A DNA stretch of 64,000 nucleotides. Origin: Chryseobacterium lacus. Lineage in GTDB: Bacteria; Bacteroidota; Bacteroidia; Flavobacteriales; Weeksellaceae. The translations under genes were made by a program, and so were the position numbers. The stretch is from assembly GCF_003336205.1 (NCBI RefSeq), contig NZ_QPIE01000004.1, positions 186,001-250,000 of the forward strand. The letters are read 5' to 3'. The notes under the pieces are model-generated. The model was not told where the DNA came from, searched no databases, and worked only from the letters and a program-made list of their open reading frames with translations. Shown piece after piece: positions 17,142 through 26,613 of the stretch (within the stretch, counting starts at the first letter, position 1; every line of letters begins with the position of its first letter).

Positions 17142-18230
17142 TTATTCGAGCCTTGCAGCACTCACAAATCCTTCAACGCCTTTGTCGGTTTTGATGTGAA
17201 ACCATTCACCATCGCCGGCGATAATCATCACCGTTGTTTTCTGATCCAATATACGGAGGGTTTCATACTGCGTTCCGGGCCCTGCTCTCAGATTGGAACC
17301 TGCTTTAACCGACTTTTCACCGGAAATCACAGATTTTTTATAAGCAGGTACCGCACGTTGGCGGACGTAAGGATAGGGATCCACAGCTCCACCTCTCGTG
17401 TAAATGCCAAAATGCAGATGAGGAGCACCACCTTCGGCGTTTCCGGTGCTGCCAACGAGTCCCAGGGTATCCCCAGTATTCACCTTTGTGCCGCCCTGCA
17501 CCATAATGCTGTCGAGATGCGCATAATAGATCGAATTTCCAAGAAGGCCATCGCGCTGCCAAACCTGTTTACCGCCCAGTCCCGAATTCCCGGTCTGCGT
17601 AATATAACCGTTGGTAACCGCCAAAACGGGTGTGCCTCTGCGGGCGAATATATCGATGCCTTCATGGCTCCTTCCGCCACCGTCTCGGCTGGCACCCCAA
17701 AAACTCTGCACATCCCGGTTGCCTTTTCCGGCCACCGGAAATCCCAGTGAGGGCTGCGTGTAGATTTTGAACGTAAAGTTTCCCTGATATTCGATTTCAG
17801 GCTGAATGATCATTTTGTGAATTCCACTGTTTTCGGTGAAGCGGCTGAAGCGGCCATTCTTCAGAAGTTTGGTCTTGGTTGGTTCTGCTGTGGAAGATTG
17901 TTCATAGACATCGATGAATATCAGGGTTTCCGGATCTTCCAATTCGGCCTCAATCATTAACTGATCTCCTTTCTTTAATTCAATGGAATAGCCCAGCGCA
18001 TACAGTCCGCTTGCCGGGATAGAAGCGGAATATCCGTCTGTGATGATGAGGTTATTTTGTGTTGCGGTACTGAATTCTGTTTTCCATCGGGTCATCAGGC
18101 TATCAGATCCCTTGAAGCTGCGCTCATATTTTGCACGCTCGGAGGTATCGAATAGGTTTTTTACAAATCCGTCGCAGGATACCACAGTGAGTAAGATGAC
18201 AAAGAAAAAAGCATTTTTACACCTGAACAT
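17142..18230 (-). CDS. M23 peptidase lipoprotein with SH3 domain
   Basis: The 362-residue protein starts with a lipoprotein signal peptide (FFFVILLTVVSC). Residues about 175-295 form a LytM/M23 domain with zinc ligands in HEGIDI and HLHFG. Residues about 300-362 form a bacterial SH3 domain (SNLRAGPGTQYE ... GEWFHI ... GFVSAARLE) that usually binds cell-wall peptide. It should be an outer-membrane or periplasmic peptidoglycan endopeptidase. An N-terminal domain of about 130 residues is beta-rich and unassigned. It is transcribed alone, towards the hsdR end. Confidence 0.9.
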   Translation of the reverse strand: MFRCKNAFFFVILLTVVSCDGFVKNLFDTSERAKYERSFKGSDSLMTRWKTEFSTATQNNLIITDGYSASIPASGLYALGYSIELKKGDQLMIEAELEDPETLIFIDVYEQSSTAEPTKTKLLKNGRFSRFTENSGIHKMIIQPEIEYQGNFTFKIYTQPSLGFPVAGKGNRDVQSFWGASRDGGGRSHEGIDIFARRGTPVLAVTNGYITQTGNSGLGGKQVWQRDGLLGNSIYYAHLDSIMVQGGTKVNTGDTLGLVGSTGNAEGGAPHLHFGIYTRGGAVDPYPYVRQRAVPAYKKSVISGEKSVKAGSNLRAGPGTQYETLRILDQKTTVMIIAGDGEWFHIKTDKGVEGFVSAARLE

Positions 18231-18556
18231 GATAATTTATAAGCAAAGATGTTGCCGCACAGTTCATTTTCAACGCATATCCTTAACCCGGATCACGATT
18301 CCCGGCAGTCTGATGCCTACCCATTTCAGTTCGAAACCAAAATATCATTCTGACTATTTTCACTGCCGCATATCTTCCCGGTGGCATCATCTTCGCCCAG
18401 CCGCCGATGTATTCAATTTTTTTATACCTGAAGATTTCCAGATTTCTTCAACCGCTATGGTTTTTGTTATATTTGAATCTCTATTGACAAATTGCGCGAG
18501 GTTTCCTCTGCAATGATTCAGCAGTTCAAAATGAGTCAGTCCCAAACCCATCGATC
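18231..18556. other. Intergenic region with promoter at 18468-18475
   Basis: The region separates the divergent M23 and M20 genes. A TATATTTG -7 element (18468-18475) lies 82 bases before the M20 gene, within a 25-base block (TTTTTGTTATATTTGAATNT plus CTATT) shared with the defence operon promoter at 7346. On the minus side only a weak CATCTTTG match near 18245 is seen. No small gene is supported. Confidence 0.5.
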
Positions 18557-19699
18557 ATGAAAAACCCAGTCTTAGATCAGTTAATTCAATTACGCCGACA
18601 AATCCATCAACATCCGGAAATTTCCGGAGAAGAAGTCAACACCGCTGCGGCAGTGGTGGCATTTTTTAAAGATTTAAAACATTCCCATATCGAAACAAAG
18701 GTGGGCGGAACAGGAGTGCTGGTTACTTTTGATTCAGGAAAACCGGGGAAATCATTATTGTTCAGAGCAGAATTAGACGGTTTGCCCATTCAGGAGGAAG
18801 GTGATTTACACTATAAATCCGTTTATGAAGGAAAGGGACATCAGTGCGGGCACGACGGGCACTTAACCATCTTGGCCGGTGTCGGAGCCTGGCTGTCCGA
18901 AAATCCACCGAAAAGGGGAAAAGTACATCTGATCTTTCAACCGGCCGAAGAGAACGGGGAAGGTGCCAAAGCCGTCATGAAGGATGAGCGGTTCAAAGGC
19001 TTGAAATTTGATGAGGTCTATGCCTTACACAATCTGCCGGGCTATCCTTTAGGTCAGATTGTCGTAAAGGAAAACTCGTTTACCGCAGCAGTGAACAGCA
19101 TCATCATTAAAATAAAAGGAAAAACTTCTCATGCGGCTGAACCTGAAAAAGGACTGAATCCATCATTAGCCGTTGCGGAAATCCTGAACGGACTGGAAAC
19201 CTTTCAGAATAATAATCCCGAATTAGCAGACTTCAGACTGATTACACCGGTGTATGTAACCATGGGCAGTCAGGATTACGGGATATCCGCTGGTGATGCT
19301 GAAATTCATTTAACGCTGAGAAGCTGGACGAATGAAGGATTGGCGGAGTTAGAGCGTAACGTTATTCAATTGGCAAAAGAAGTTTGTACAAAACATCATT
19401 TAATTTTTGATCATGAGTTTTTAGCTCACTTTTATGCGAATGAAAATGATCAATCATGTGTCGATGCAGTCAGAAATGCAGCGGAATCAGCAGCGCTGGA
19501 TATTTTGGAACAGTCTTTTCCTTTCAAATGGGGTGAGGATTTTGGAATCATGACAACAGAATTTAAGGGCTGTATGTTTGGACTGGGTTCGGGAGAAGAT
19601 CAGCCCGCGCTCCACAATCCTGATTATGATTTTCCCGATGAATTGATTCCGAAAGGGATTGCGATTTTCACCTCTCTCATTAAAAACCAACTGAAGTAA
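18557..19699 (+). CDS. M20D family amidohydrolase
   Basis: The 380-residue enzyme resembles M20D amidohydrolases (N-acyl-amino-acid amidohydrolase or hippurate hydrolase type). It shows the N-terminal LRRQIHQHPEISGEE, the metal-binding CGHDGH motif, FQPAEENGEGA with the catalytic Glu, and HNLPG. It hydrolyses N-acylated amino acids or related amides in the cytosol. It ends 6 bases before the alanine racemase gene, so the two are co-transcribed and may together handle D- or N-acyl-amino acids. Exact substrate is not evident. Confidence 0.88.
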   Translation: MKNPVLDQLIQLRRQIHQHPEISGEEVNTAAAVVAFFKDLKHSHIETKVGGTGVLVTFDSGKPGKSLLFRAELDGLPIQEEGDLHYKSVYEGKGHQCGHDGHLTILAGVGAWLSENPPKRGKVHLIFQPAEENGEGAKAVMKDERFKGLKFDEVYALHNLPGYPLGQIVVKENSFTAAVNSIIIKIKGKTSHAAEPEKGLNPSLAVAEILNGLETFQNNNPELADFRLITPVYVTMGSQDYGISAGDAEIHLTLRSWTNEGLAELERNVIQLAKEVCTKHHLIFDHEFLAHFYANENDQSCVDAVRNAAESAALDILEQSFPFKWGEDFGIMTTEFKGCMFGLGSGEDQPALHNPDYDFPDELIPKGIAIFTSLIKNQLK

Positions 19700-19705
19700 A
19701 AAAAT

Positions 19706-20869
19706 ATGTTTGAAACCACCTCATTAACCATCAATAAAAGTGCTTACCAAAACAATTTGAAATTCATACGCCAACACATTGGTGAAAAGGTCAAATTTTG
19801 CAGTATTGTGAAAGGCAACGCCTACGGACACGGTATTGCTCCTTTCGTCGCCATGGCTGCGGACTGCGGTGTGGATTACTTTGGTGTTTATGCTGCAGAT
19901 GAGGCCTTTGAAATTAAAAAAACACTCACAAAAAATGTATCCATTATGATTATGGGGATGGTGGCAGGTGAATCCTTACACTGGGCGATAGCGAATGAGG
20001 TGGAGTTTTTTGTTTTTGATATCGAAATCCTGGAGGCTGCTGTAGAAGTTGCACAATCACAGAATAAGAAATGCATTATTCATCTGGATATCGAAACGGG
20101 CATGAACCGAACGGGGATTGAGCGGAGTGATCTCAGAAAGGTGTGCAATTACGTAAAAGCTCATCAGGATCATATTTACCTGAAAGGGGTTTGTACGCAT
20201 TATGCCGGTTCAGAAAGTTATGTCAACCATGAGCGTGTGCAGCAGCAGATCGTGAATTTCAATAAGGCGGTTGAGGAAATCTCATCTTACGGTTTAGATC
20301 CGGAATACATTCACAGTGCATGTTCGGCAGCGATGATGAATTATCCCGAAACGATGAGTAATATGGTGAGAGTGGGCATTATGCAGTATGGTTATTGGTC
20401 TAATAAAGAAACTTTGATCAGGTATAGTGATCAGGTTACAGAGGATTCCATTTTAGATACCAGTAAGGCACTGAGCCGGTTATTGGAATGGAAGACCACC
20501 GTAATGTCGGTTAAAAAGGTTGAAAAGGGAGAATTTATCGGGTATGGTAACAGTTATCAGGCATATAATGACATGACGATCGCGGTCATTCCGGTTGGTT
20601 ATTCTTATGGGTATACGAGAGCTTTAAGCAATAAAGGAAAAGTATTAATTGGCGGAGAAGAAGCGCCCATTTGTGGAATCATCAATATGAATGCAATGTG
20701 TGTTGACATTACGCATATCCAAAATGTCCAAAAAGGAGACGAAGTTGTATTGATCGGGCATCAGGATGAGAAGGTGATCACCATTGCTTCTTTTTGTGAA
20801 ATGAGCAATCTGATGAATTATGAATTGCTCACGAGAATACCACACAACATTCCAAGGACGGTGAAATAG
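19706..20869 (+). CDS. alr: Alanine racemase family protein
   Basis: This 387-residue PLP enzyme has the cofactor lysine at residue 36 (VKGNAYGHG), the LDIETGMNRTGI stretch with the usual Arg, a C-terminal catalytic-tyrosine region written GYSYGYTRAL instead of the commoner GYGDGYPR, and INMNAMCVDI near the active site. It converts L- and D-alanine for peptidoglycan synthesis, or another amino acid pair. The altered tyrosine region and its partnership with an M20 amidohydrolase leave open a role as an auxiliary racemase and not the essential copy. Confidence 0.85.
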   Translation: MFETTSLTINKSAYQNNLKFIRQHIGEKVKFCSIVKGNAYGHGIAPFVAMAADCGVDYFGVYAADEAFEIKKTLTKNVSIMIMGMVAGESLHWAIANEVEFFVFDIEILEAAVEVAQSQNKKCIIHLDIETGMNRTGIERSDLRKVCNYVKAHQDHIYLKGVCTHYAGSESYVNHERVQQQIVNFNKAVEEISSYGLDPEYIHSACSAAMMNYPETMSNMVRVGIMQYGYWSNKETLIRYSDQVTEDSILDTSKALSRLLEWKTTVMSVKKVEKGEFIGYGNSYQAYNDMTIAVIPVGYSYGYTRALSNKGKVLIGGEEAPICGIINMNAMCVDITHIQNVQKGDEVVLIGHQDEKVITIASFCEMSNLMNYELLTRIPHNIPRTVK

Positions 20870-21175
20870 GGAAGCGGTGGTCAGTGGTCGGCGAATTTGC
20901 AAATGAGTAAATAAGCAAATAAAATGAAAAAATAAGGATTTACCTTGGTGCCTCGGGACGATGAACCCATTTTCAATCTTTTTTGTTTTAATCTGCCTCC
21001 CTTATCAAGCACGCTCTTATCAATACCTCCTTCTTTGGCAGATTTTGTGTAGGTTAACATTCAGCGTTCCGGGCATTGTCTCCGGAATGGAGACAGAAAA
21101 CATGAGCATCCTTCTGCCTCCTGCTACCAAGCCTATCCGGGATAGCCTGGTGAAAGACTTTATATTGATTGCAAG
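20870..21175. other. Region upstream of the metal ATPase
   Basis: No gene is supported; the plus frame 20961-21179 and its minus-strand shadow both have poor composition. A 13-base palindrome CTATCC-G-GGATAG lies at 21133-21145, about 30 bases before the ATPase start, and could be an operator for a metal-responsive regulator. The left end (20870-20930) is simple-repeat material like that at 4 kb. Confidence 0.4.
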
Positions 21176-23269
21176 ATGAAACACCAACATACGTACGATA
21201 AGCACGGGAAGCAGTTGTGCTGCACGGAAGAAAAGAAAATCAATGCGCTTGCCGACCAAAGGTTAAGAGCTACATTGGGCGATAAAGCCTGCTGTGCTGC
21301 AGATTCAGCGTTAGATCTTTCCGGCGGAAGACAGGCTGAAAAACACGGTCATCAGACCGTTGATGAACACAACGCTGATGATGGTCACGTGCATGATGCT
21401 GAAGGAAAGTCCGCTTTTCAGCTGTTTTTACCAGCAGGAATTTCATTCGTCATTTTGATGGCCGGCCTGATGATGGACTACCTGTTGTCGCAACCCTGGT
21501 TCACAGATTGGGTGCGGATCTTGTGGTATACCGCAGCCTATCTCCCCGTCGGATGGCCTGTGCTAAGAGAGGCGTTAGAGAGCATCATGAACAGAGATAT
21601 TTTTTCTGAGTTCCTCTTAATGTCCATTGCTACCACAGGAGCCTTTGCTATTGGGGAATTTCCTGAAGGTGTGGCCGTAATGCTGTTTTACTCGGTCGGT
21701 GAAGTATTCCAGACTTTAGCTGTTCAGCGTGCGAAAGGTAATATTGCGAAACTTTTAGATCAGCGTCCGGACGAAGTGACTGTTCTGGTGGAAGGTCGCC
21801 CGCAGACCGTAAAAGCTGCAGAAGTGCCATTGCGGTCCGTTCTCCAGTTGAAACCCGGAGAAAAGCTGGCACTGGACGGAGTTCTGATTTCTGAAACGGC
21901 TTCATTCAACACATCAGCGCTGACCGGGGAAAGTAAACCGGATACCAAACAAAAAGGGGATACCGTACTGGCAGGCATGATTAATTTAAACACGGTAGCC
22001 CAGATTGAAGTGAACACGGAGTTTTTTGATTCCAAACTTTCAAAAATTCTCCAACTGGTGCAGAATGCCACTGCACAGAAAGCACCCACCGAGCTCTTCA
22101 TCAGAAAATTTGCCCGGCTTTATACCCCTATAGTTGTCCTTCTTGCAGCGGCCATCTGCCTGCTGCCTTATTTTTTTGTGGATCAGTACATTTTCCAGGA
22201 CTGGCTTTACCGGGCGCTGATATTTCTGGTAATCTCATGTCCCTGCGCTTTAGTGATCAGTATTCCGCTCGGATATTTTGGCGGTATCGGTGCGGCAAGT
22301 AAAAACGGTATTTTATTTAAAGGAAGCAACTATCTGGATGCTTTGGCAGTAGTTAAAAATGTGGTTGTGGATAAAACAGGAACCATGACGGAAGGTGTAT
22401 TTAAAGTGCAGACGGTGAATATCAAACCTGATTTTGATAAAGACTTCATCCTGAAACTGATGAACGTCATTGAAAACTCTTCAACCCATCCGGTAGCCAC
22501 AGCGATACATGATTACCTTGGAGAACCGGATCACACGATGATTATTGATCATATAGAAGAAATAGCCGGACATGGTCTGACGGGAACTTATAAGGGAAAC
22601 AAATTACTTGTGGGAAATGTTAAACTTCTTGATAAATTTAATATAAAATACGATGTTAATCTTAATAAAATAGTAGAAACCGTTATCGCCATAGCGTATG
22701 AAGAAAAATTTGCGGGATATATTACCATTGCAGACCGGATTAAGGAGGACGCATTAGACACAGTAAAGAAACTGAAAAAATTAGGAGTCACTACCACTAT
22801 GCTCAGCGGTGATAAATCAACCGTGGTAAAAGCGGTAGCGGCTGAATTAGGCATTGAGAATGCTTTCGGAGATTTGTTGCCGGAGGATAAGGTGAATAAA
22901 GTGGAGGAGATTAAGGCTCGAAACGAGTCGGTTGCTTTTGTTGGCGATGGCGTTAATGACGCACCGGTAGTTGCTTTAAGTGATGTCGGGATGGCCATGG
23001 GCGGGCTTGGAAGCGATGCTACCATTGAAACTGCAGATGTCGTCATTCAGGACGACAAACCTTCTAAAATCCCGATGGCCATTACCATCGGTAAGCAGAC
23101 CAAAAAGATTGTGTGGCAGAATATTGCCTTAGCTTTCGGGGTGAAAGCCATCGTCCTGATTTTAGGAGCAGGAGGCTTAGCCACCATGTGGGAAGCGGTC
23201 TTTGCGGATGTTGGAGTGGCGCTGCTTGCCATTTTCAATGCCGTAAGGATTCAGAACATGAAATTTTAG
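21176..23269 (+). CDS. Heavy-metal P1B-type ATPase
   Basis: The 697-residue transporter carries the CPC metal-transfer motif (C355-P-C357), the phosphorylation motif DKTGT (from D399), HP dipeptide (SSTHPVA) and GDGVNDAPV. Its N-terminus lacks an HMA domain and is instead rich in His and Cys (HQHTYDKHGKQLCC, ACCAAD, HGHQTVDEHNADDGHVHD). SCPC with the conserved DVGVALLA end points to the Zn/Cd/Pb group (CadA/ZntA). It exports divalent heavy metals across the inner membrane. The gene is monocistronic. Confidence 0.9.
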   Translation: MKHQHTYDKHGKQLCCTEEKKINALADQRLRATLGDKACCAADSALDLSGGRQAEKHGHQTVDEHNADDGHVHDAEGKSAFQLFLPAGISFVILMAGLMMDYLLSQPWFTDWVRILWYTAAYLPVGWPVLREALESIMNRDIFSEFLLMSIATTGAFAIGEFPEGVAVMLFYSVGEVFQTLAVQRAKGNIAKLLDQRPDEVTVLVEGRPQTVKAAEVPLRSVLQLKPGEKLALDGVLISETASFNTSALTGESKPDTKQKGDTVLAGMINLNTVAQIEVNTEFFDSKLSKILQLVQNATAQKAPTELFIRKFARLYTPIVVLLAAAICLLPYFFVDQYIFQDWLYRALIFLVISCPCALVISIPLGYFGGIGAASKNGILFKGSNYLDALAVVKNVVVDKTGTMTEGVFKVQTVNIKPDFDKDFILKLMNVIENSSTHPVATAIHDYLGEPDHTMIIDHIEEIAGHGLTGTYKGNKLLVGNVKLLDKFNIKYDVNLNKIVETVIAIAYEEKFAGYITIADRIKEDALDTVKKLKKLGVTTTMLSGDKSTVVKAVAAELGIENAFGDLLPEDKVNKVEEIKARNESVAFVGDGVNDAPVVALSDVGMAMGGLGSDATIETADVVIQDDKPSKIPMAITIGKQTKKIVWQNIALAFGVKAIVLILGAGGLATMWEAVFADVGVALLAIFNAVRIQNMKF

Positions 23270-23341
23270 CGTTACACATCCGTAATTTCATGCAACCCTT
23301 TTGCTTTTTTTAATTCCACCTTTGGCGTTTCAATAAAGAAG

Positions 23342-23375
23342 AAACCGCCTCAATTTTCATTGAGACGGCTTTCTT
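23342..23375. terminator. Bidirectional terminator
   Basis: Imperfect stem AAACCGCCTCAAT (23342-23354) / ATTGAGACGGCTTT (23359-23372) between the convergent ATPase and M49 genes, with T-rich sequence on both outer sides. Confidence 0.55.
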
Positions 23376-23376
23376 A

Positions 23377-25416
23377 TTAATTCTGATCCGGCAGGAATCC
23401 GTATTCTAGGGAATAGCGAAGCATCTGCTCCGCAAAGGTCTGCGGATATTTTAAAACGTAATCGGTGACTTTTCCGGCAGCATTCTTTACAGGCGTAATA
23501 TAGGGATTCACAAAACCGCGGTACGGAGCCTCCTTATATTGGGCATTCCGCGCCAGCACTTCGGTGTGCATCGCCTGATCTACTTTCACGCCGTAATTCT
23601 CGACCAGCTTTTGGGCGGCGTTATAATCGCCTTCCGATTTAATACGCTGGGTTTCGCGCAGCAACTGGCCGAAGAGGTCGTGCAGCTTGTCGTAATCGGT
23701 AATGTTGAAATAAGTTTTCCCGTTGCGGACCACCTTCTCAATGACATTGTCCTTTTTTCCTTGTTCAAAGACCCAGGCGCTGACCCACTGTCGGTTCCGC
23801 ATGTGTGATTCTTCGATATCGGCTCCGGGTTCCAGCCTCACCAGCTGCATCATAAGTCCGTTGCGGATGTAATTGTCGTATGCAGTTTTTCCTACACCTT
23901 TCCAGTCATCAGTCAGCCCCAGTTCCTGAATTTTCGCATTGTAGAGAAAGTAAAGCCCCACAAGATCCGCACGGCCTTCCTCCAATGTGGAAGCATAGCT
24001 TTTCAATGTTTCTTTTGGTGTCCCGACTCCGGGATTGATCTGTCCTGATGCGTGTCCCACCACTTCATGCAGTGCAGTGTGCAGTTTGCTCGCCAGCTCA
24101 CCATATTTCTGTGCGAGGCGGAGTTCTTCGTCGTCATGGACGAATTCCTTAAGGCGTCCAGAACCGGCTGCTTTGTCATAGGCATCGATGATATTCCCCA
24201 GCGAAATAGATTTTGAGCCGTGTTCCGCCCGAATCCAGTCTGCATTAGGAAGGTTGACACCAATCGGTGTGCTTGGGGAGGCATCTCCGGATTCAGCAGC
24301 AACGATGACGGTTTTATAGCTGATTCCCACAACATTCTTTTTTTTATGTTGCGGCAGAAGGGGCGTATTGTCTTCAAACCACTGAGCCTCTTTTGAAAGA
24401 ACTTCCATCTTTTTGGACATATCGAAGTCTTTAATCTGCACGATGTTTTCATAGGAACCTTTGTGTCCCAGCGGATCGCTGTATACTTCAATGAAACCAT
24501 TGATGTAATCAATATTGCCTTCAGTGGCATCCACCCACGCGACGTTATAATCGTCCCATAATTTAAGGTCGCCGGTTTTATAGTATTGGATAAGTAGCGC
24601 CAATGCGTTCGCCTGTTTCTGGTTTTCAGTTACCGTACGTGCTTTCTCCAGCCAGAAAGTAATCTGGTCAATGGCCGCCCCGTACATGCCGCCGCTCTTC
24701 CAGACTTTTTCTTTCAGCTTGCCGTTTTCTTTCACCAGTTTGGAGTTCAACCCGGTAGAAAGCGGACGCTTTGGATCCGGACTTTTCATGTTGGCATAAA
24801 ACCGTTCGGCTTCGTCCGCCGTCACACCTTCGCCGTAAAAATTAACAGCCGAACCTTCCACCAGCCCCTTATTCAGATCAAGGTTGACCTTTTTATTGTC
24901 TTTATCATTAAAGAGAATGTCCGCTACAACAGTGTTCAAAGGAGTGTTGGTCTCTTTTAAAAGCTGGTTAAAATAAGCTCTGGAGAATGCCGGCTTCATT
25001 TTGTCGTTGGAATAGTGATGGTGAATGCCGTTAGCAAACCAAATCCTTTTGAGGTAAATCTCGAAATTCTTCCAGTCTTCCGTGGTTTTGTTTCCCTTGT
25101 AATTCTGATAAATATGCTCAAGGGCACGGCGGATGGTCAGGTTGTTTTTATAATTTTGATCCCAGATGATATCTCGGCCTGCATAGCCGGCCTGGCTCAG
25201 GTAGTAAACATATTCTTTCTCTTTTAGAGTCAGGTCGTTCCAGCCGGGCACGTCGTAGCGCAGCACCTCAATGTCGGCAAAACGGTCGATGCTGTTTTGT
25301 CCCTTCGTCGCCGTTTGTTCCTGCGGAGTAGTTCCTGCGGTCGTGTTTTGTTGTGTTGTGCACGAAAACATCAGCATGGCAGCTACTGTAAGAAGCGTAA
25401 TTTTGGTTCTTTTCAT
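23377..25416 (-). CDS. M49 (dipeptidyl peptidase III-like) lipoprotein
   Basis: The 679-residue protein has a lipoprotein signal peptide (LTVAAMLMFSC, lipid Cys near residue 19) and the M49 zinc motif HEVVGH (450-455) with the second part EEGRAD near residue 478, corresponding to HExxGH and EECRAE of dipeptidyl peptidase III. Bacteroidota homologues are often mislabelled 'dihydrofolate reductase'; nothing here resembles DHFR. It should be a periplasmic or outer-membrane anchored metallopeptidase releasing dipeptides. It is monocistronic. Confidence 0.88.
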   Translation of the reverse strand: MKRTKITLLTVAAMLMFSCTTQQNTTAGTTPQEQTATKGQNSIDRFADIEVLRYDVPGWNDLTLKEKEYVYYLSQAGYAGRDIIWDQNYKNNLTIRRALEHIYQNYKGNKTTEDWKNFEIYLKRIWFANGIHHHYSNDKMKPAFSRAYFNQLLKETNTPLNTVVADILFNDKDNKKVNLDLNKGLVEGSAVNFYGEGVTADEAERFYANMKSPDPKRPLSTGLNSKLVKENGKLKEKVWKSGGMYGAAIDQITFWLEKARTVTENQKQANALALLIQYYKTGDLKLWDDYNVAWVDATEGNIDYINGFIEVYSDPLGHKGSYENIVQIKDFDMSKKMEVLSKEAQWFEDNTPLLPQHKKKNVVGISYKTVIVAAESGDASPSTPIGVNLPNADWIRAEHGSKSISLGNIIDAYDKAAGSGRLKEFVHDDEELRLAQKYGELASKLHTALHEVVGHASGQINPGVGTPKETLKSYASTLEEGRADLVGLYFLYNAKIQELGLTDDWKGVGKTAYDNYIRNGLMMQLVRLEPGADIEESHMRNRQWVSAWVFEQGKKDNVIEKVVRNGKTYFNITDYDKLHDLFGQLLRETQRIKSEGDYNAAQKLVENYGVKVDQAMHTEVLARNAQYKEAPYRGFVNPYITPVKNAAGKVTDYVLKYPQTFAEQMLRYSLEYGFLPDQN

Positions 25417-25570
25417 ATTGGAATTATTTGATTAAGAATAGGTAAATGTAAACTATTTTAGTGCTACGCTGCAACAGTCCGTTTTCAGTGGAGTCTCGCT
25501 GTTTCCGATGGTTAGATATTTTATTGTTGAGGTTCTCGACGTTCCCGAGCCCTCGAAGAAACATTTTTTT

Positions 25571-25626
25571 ATTCCGGTCCTAAAAGAAAGAGAAAATCTG
25601 TTTCTGTACAATCGTAATCTTCCTGC
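25571..25626. repeat. ~55-bp repeat, copy A
   Basis: The stretch from ATTCCGGTCCTAAAAG through AGAGAAAATCTG to ACAATCGTAATCTTCC is about 75% identical to 30323-30378 in the same orientation. The shared core is CTAAAAG-N2-AGAGAAAATCTG. It lies where the tlpA remnant loses recognisable sequence. Confidence 0.65.
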
Positions 25627-25882
25627 CCGAAAACAGAGCGAACCGAAGCGGATTTTATGTTTATTATTCTTCGTTCAAGGAAAGAAACTTCCTCGCCCTT
25701 AGGGATTTTGATATCACTGGCTGCAGTTTCGGTTTTTTTACATTGGAATTCATAATTTCGGTCGAAATAATCTGGCCCATGAATCAGGCTTTTGCGTCGA
25801 GACTTACCATCAGCAGGGCGAAGAATGCAAAAAGTATCGCAGTGCTCCAGTTTTTCCTGAACCATATTTTAATTTTCTCCAT
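25627..25882 (-). pseudogene. Broken tlpA-type thioredoxin gene (5' fragment)
   Basis: A minus-strand start at 25882, 20 bases after the rhodanese-thioredoxin stop, encodes MEKIKIWFRKNWSTAILFAF then FALLMVSLDAKA, the membrane anchor typical of TlpA-like disulfide reductases in this group. A TGA at 25786-25784 interrupts it where homologues usually have Trp (AKAW). The same frame then continues with FMGQIISTEIMNSNVKK and decays. The WCxxC thioredoxin domain is absent. This would have been the last gene of the redox operon. Confidence 0.6.
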
Positions 25883-25902
25883 TTTAAAGTATTGTTGATA
25901 GG

Positions 25903-26610
25903 TTATTTCAGGAGCTGTTTCCGCACTTCGGCTTCTTCTACAAAGCCAAGGCTCTCCCAAATGATTTCGTTGTTTCTGTATAATTTAAGAACCGGCAGGG
26001 CAGAAACGTTCATCGCTTTGCACAGTTCTGTATTGTCATCGGCATTTACCCTTACAATTTTAACTTTCTCAGGCATTTCTGCGGCTATTTTGCTCAGGTA
26101 AGGTTCCATTTTTTTACAAGGCGCACACCAGTCAGCATAAAAATCGACAAGTACCAAACGGTCGCTTTTCAGCTCCTCGTTGTATTGCTGTAAACTCATG
26201 CCTTGCGTAGCTGCTGTGGATTTTAACTCGGGCAGGTTTTTGCTGCGCCATTCCATCATGCCTCTTTTCATCTCATAGATTTCACTGTAGCCCATTTCCT
26301 TCAGCTTTTCTGCTGCGGCTTCACTTCGGGGCCCACTGAGGCAGTACAAAAAGACAGGTTTTGCCGAATCTAGAGTGGCTGCTTTCTCTGCGAAATCATC
26401 AGCATTCCAGTCGATGTTTACCGCGTTCTGAAGGTGCCCTTTTTTATATTCGTTAAGGGTTCTTACATCCACCACTTGGGCATTAGGAGTTTTTTTCAGT
26501 TTTTCTGAAAACTCGGTGGCAGAAAGTGATGTTGTGCTTGCGGTGTTCTGGGCTTTGCTGCAGCTGATCATGACCAGAGCGAAAAGAGCGATGATGATGC
26601 TTTTGTACAT
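25903..26610 (-). CDS. Rhodanese-thioredoxin fusion lipoprotein
   Basis: The 235-residue protein begins with a lipoprotein signal (MYKSIIIALFALVMISC). Residues about 30-120 form a rhodanese domain with the active Cys in YCLSGPRS, and residues about 130-235 form a thioredoxin domain with WCAPC. It should act in the periplasm, moving sulfane sulfur or reducing persulfides and disulfides. It follows trxA by 3 bases in an operon with DUF2892 and MBL-rhodanese genes, all pointing to sulfur or persulfide handling. Confidence 0.88.
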   Translation of the reverse strand: MYKSIIIALFALVMISCSKAQNTASTTSLSATEFSEKLKKTPNAQVVDVRTLNEYKKGHLQNAVNIDWNADDFAEKAATLDSAKPVFLYCLSGPRSEAAAEKLKEMGYSEIYEMKRGMMEWRSKNLPELKSTAATQGMSLQQYNEELKSDRLVLVDFYADWCAPCKKMEPYLSKIAAEMPEKVKIVRVNADDNTELCKAMNVSALPVLKLYRNNEIIWESLGFVEEAEVRKQLLK

Positions 26611-26613
26611 ATT

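Noticed and set aside
20961-21179. Plus-strand frame overlapping the ATPase start by ATGA
   Set aside because: The overlap looks operon-like but the translation has no credible signal, domain or codon bias, and a minus-strand frame of equal length lies over it.
23377-25416. Possible 'dihydrofolate reductase' annotation
   Set aside because: The HExxGH and EEGRAD motifs show an M49 peptidase; the DHFR label is a known database error for this family.
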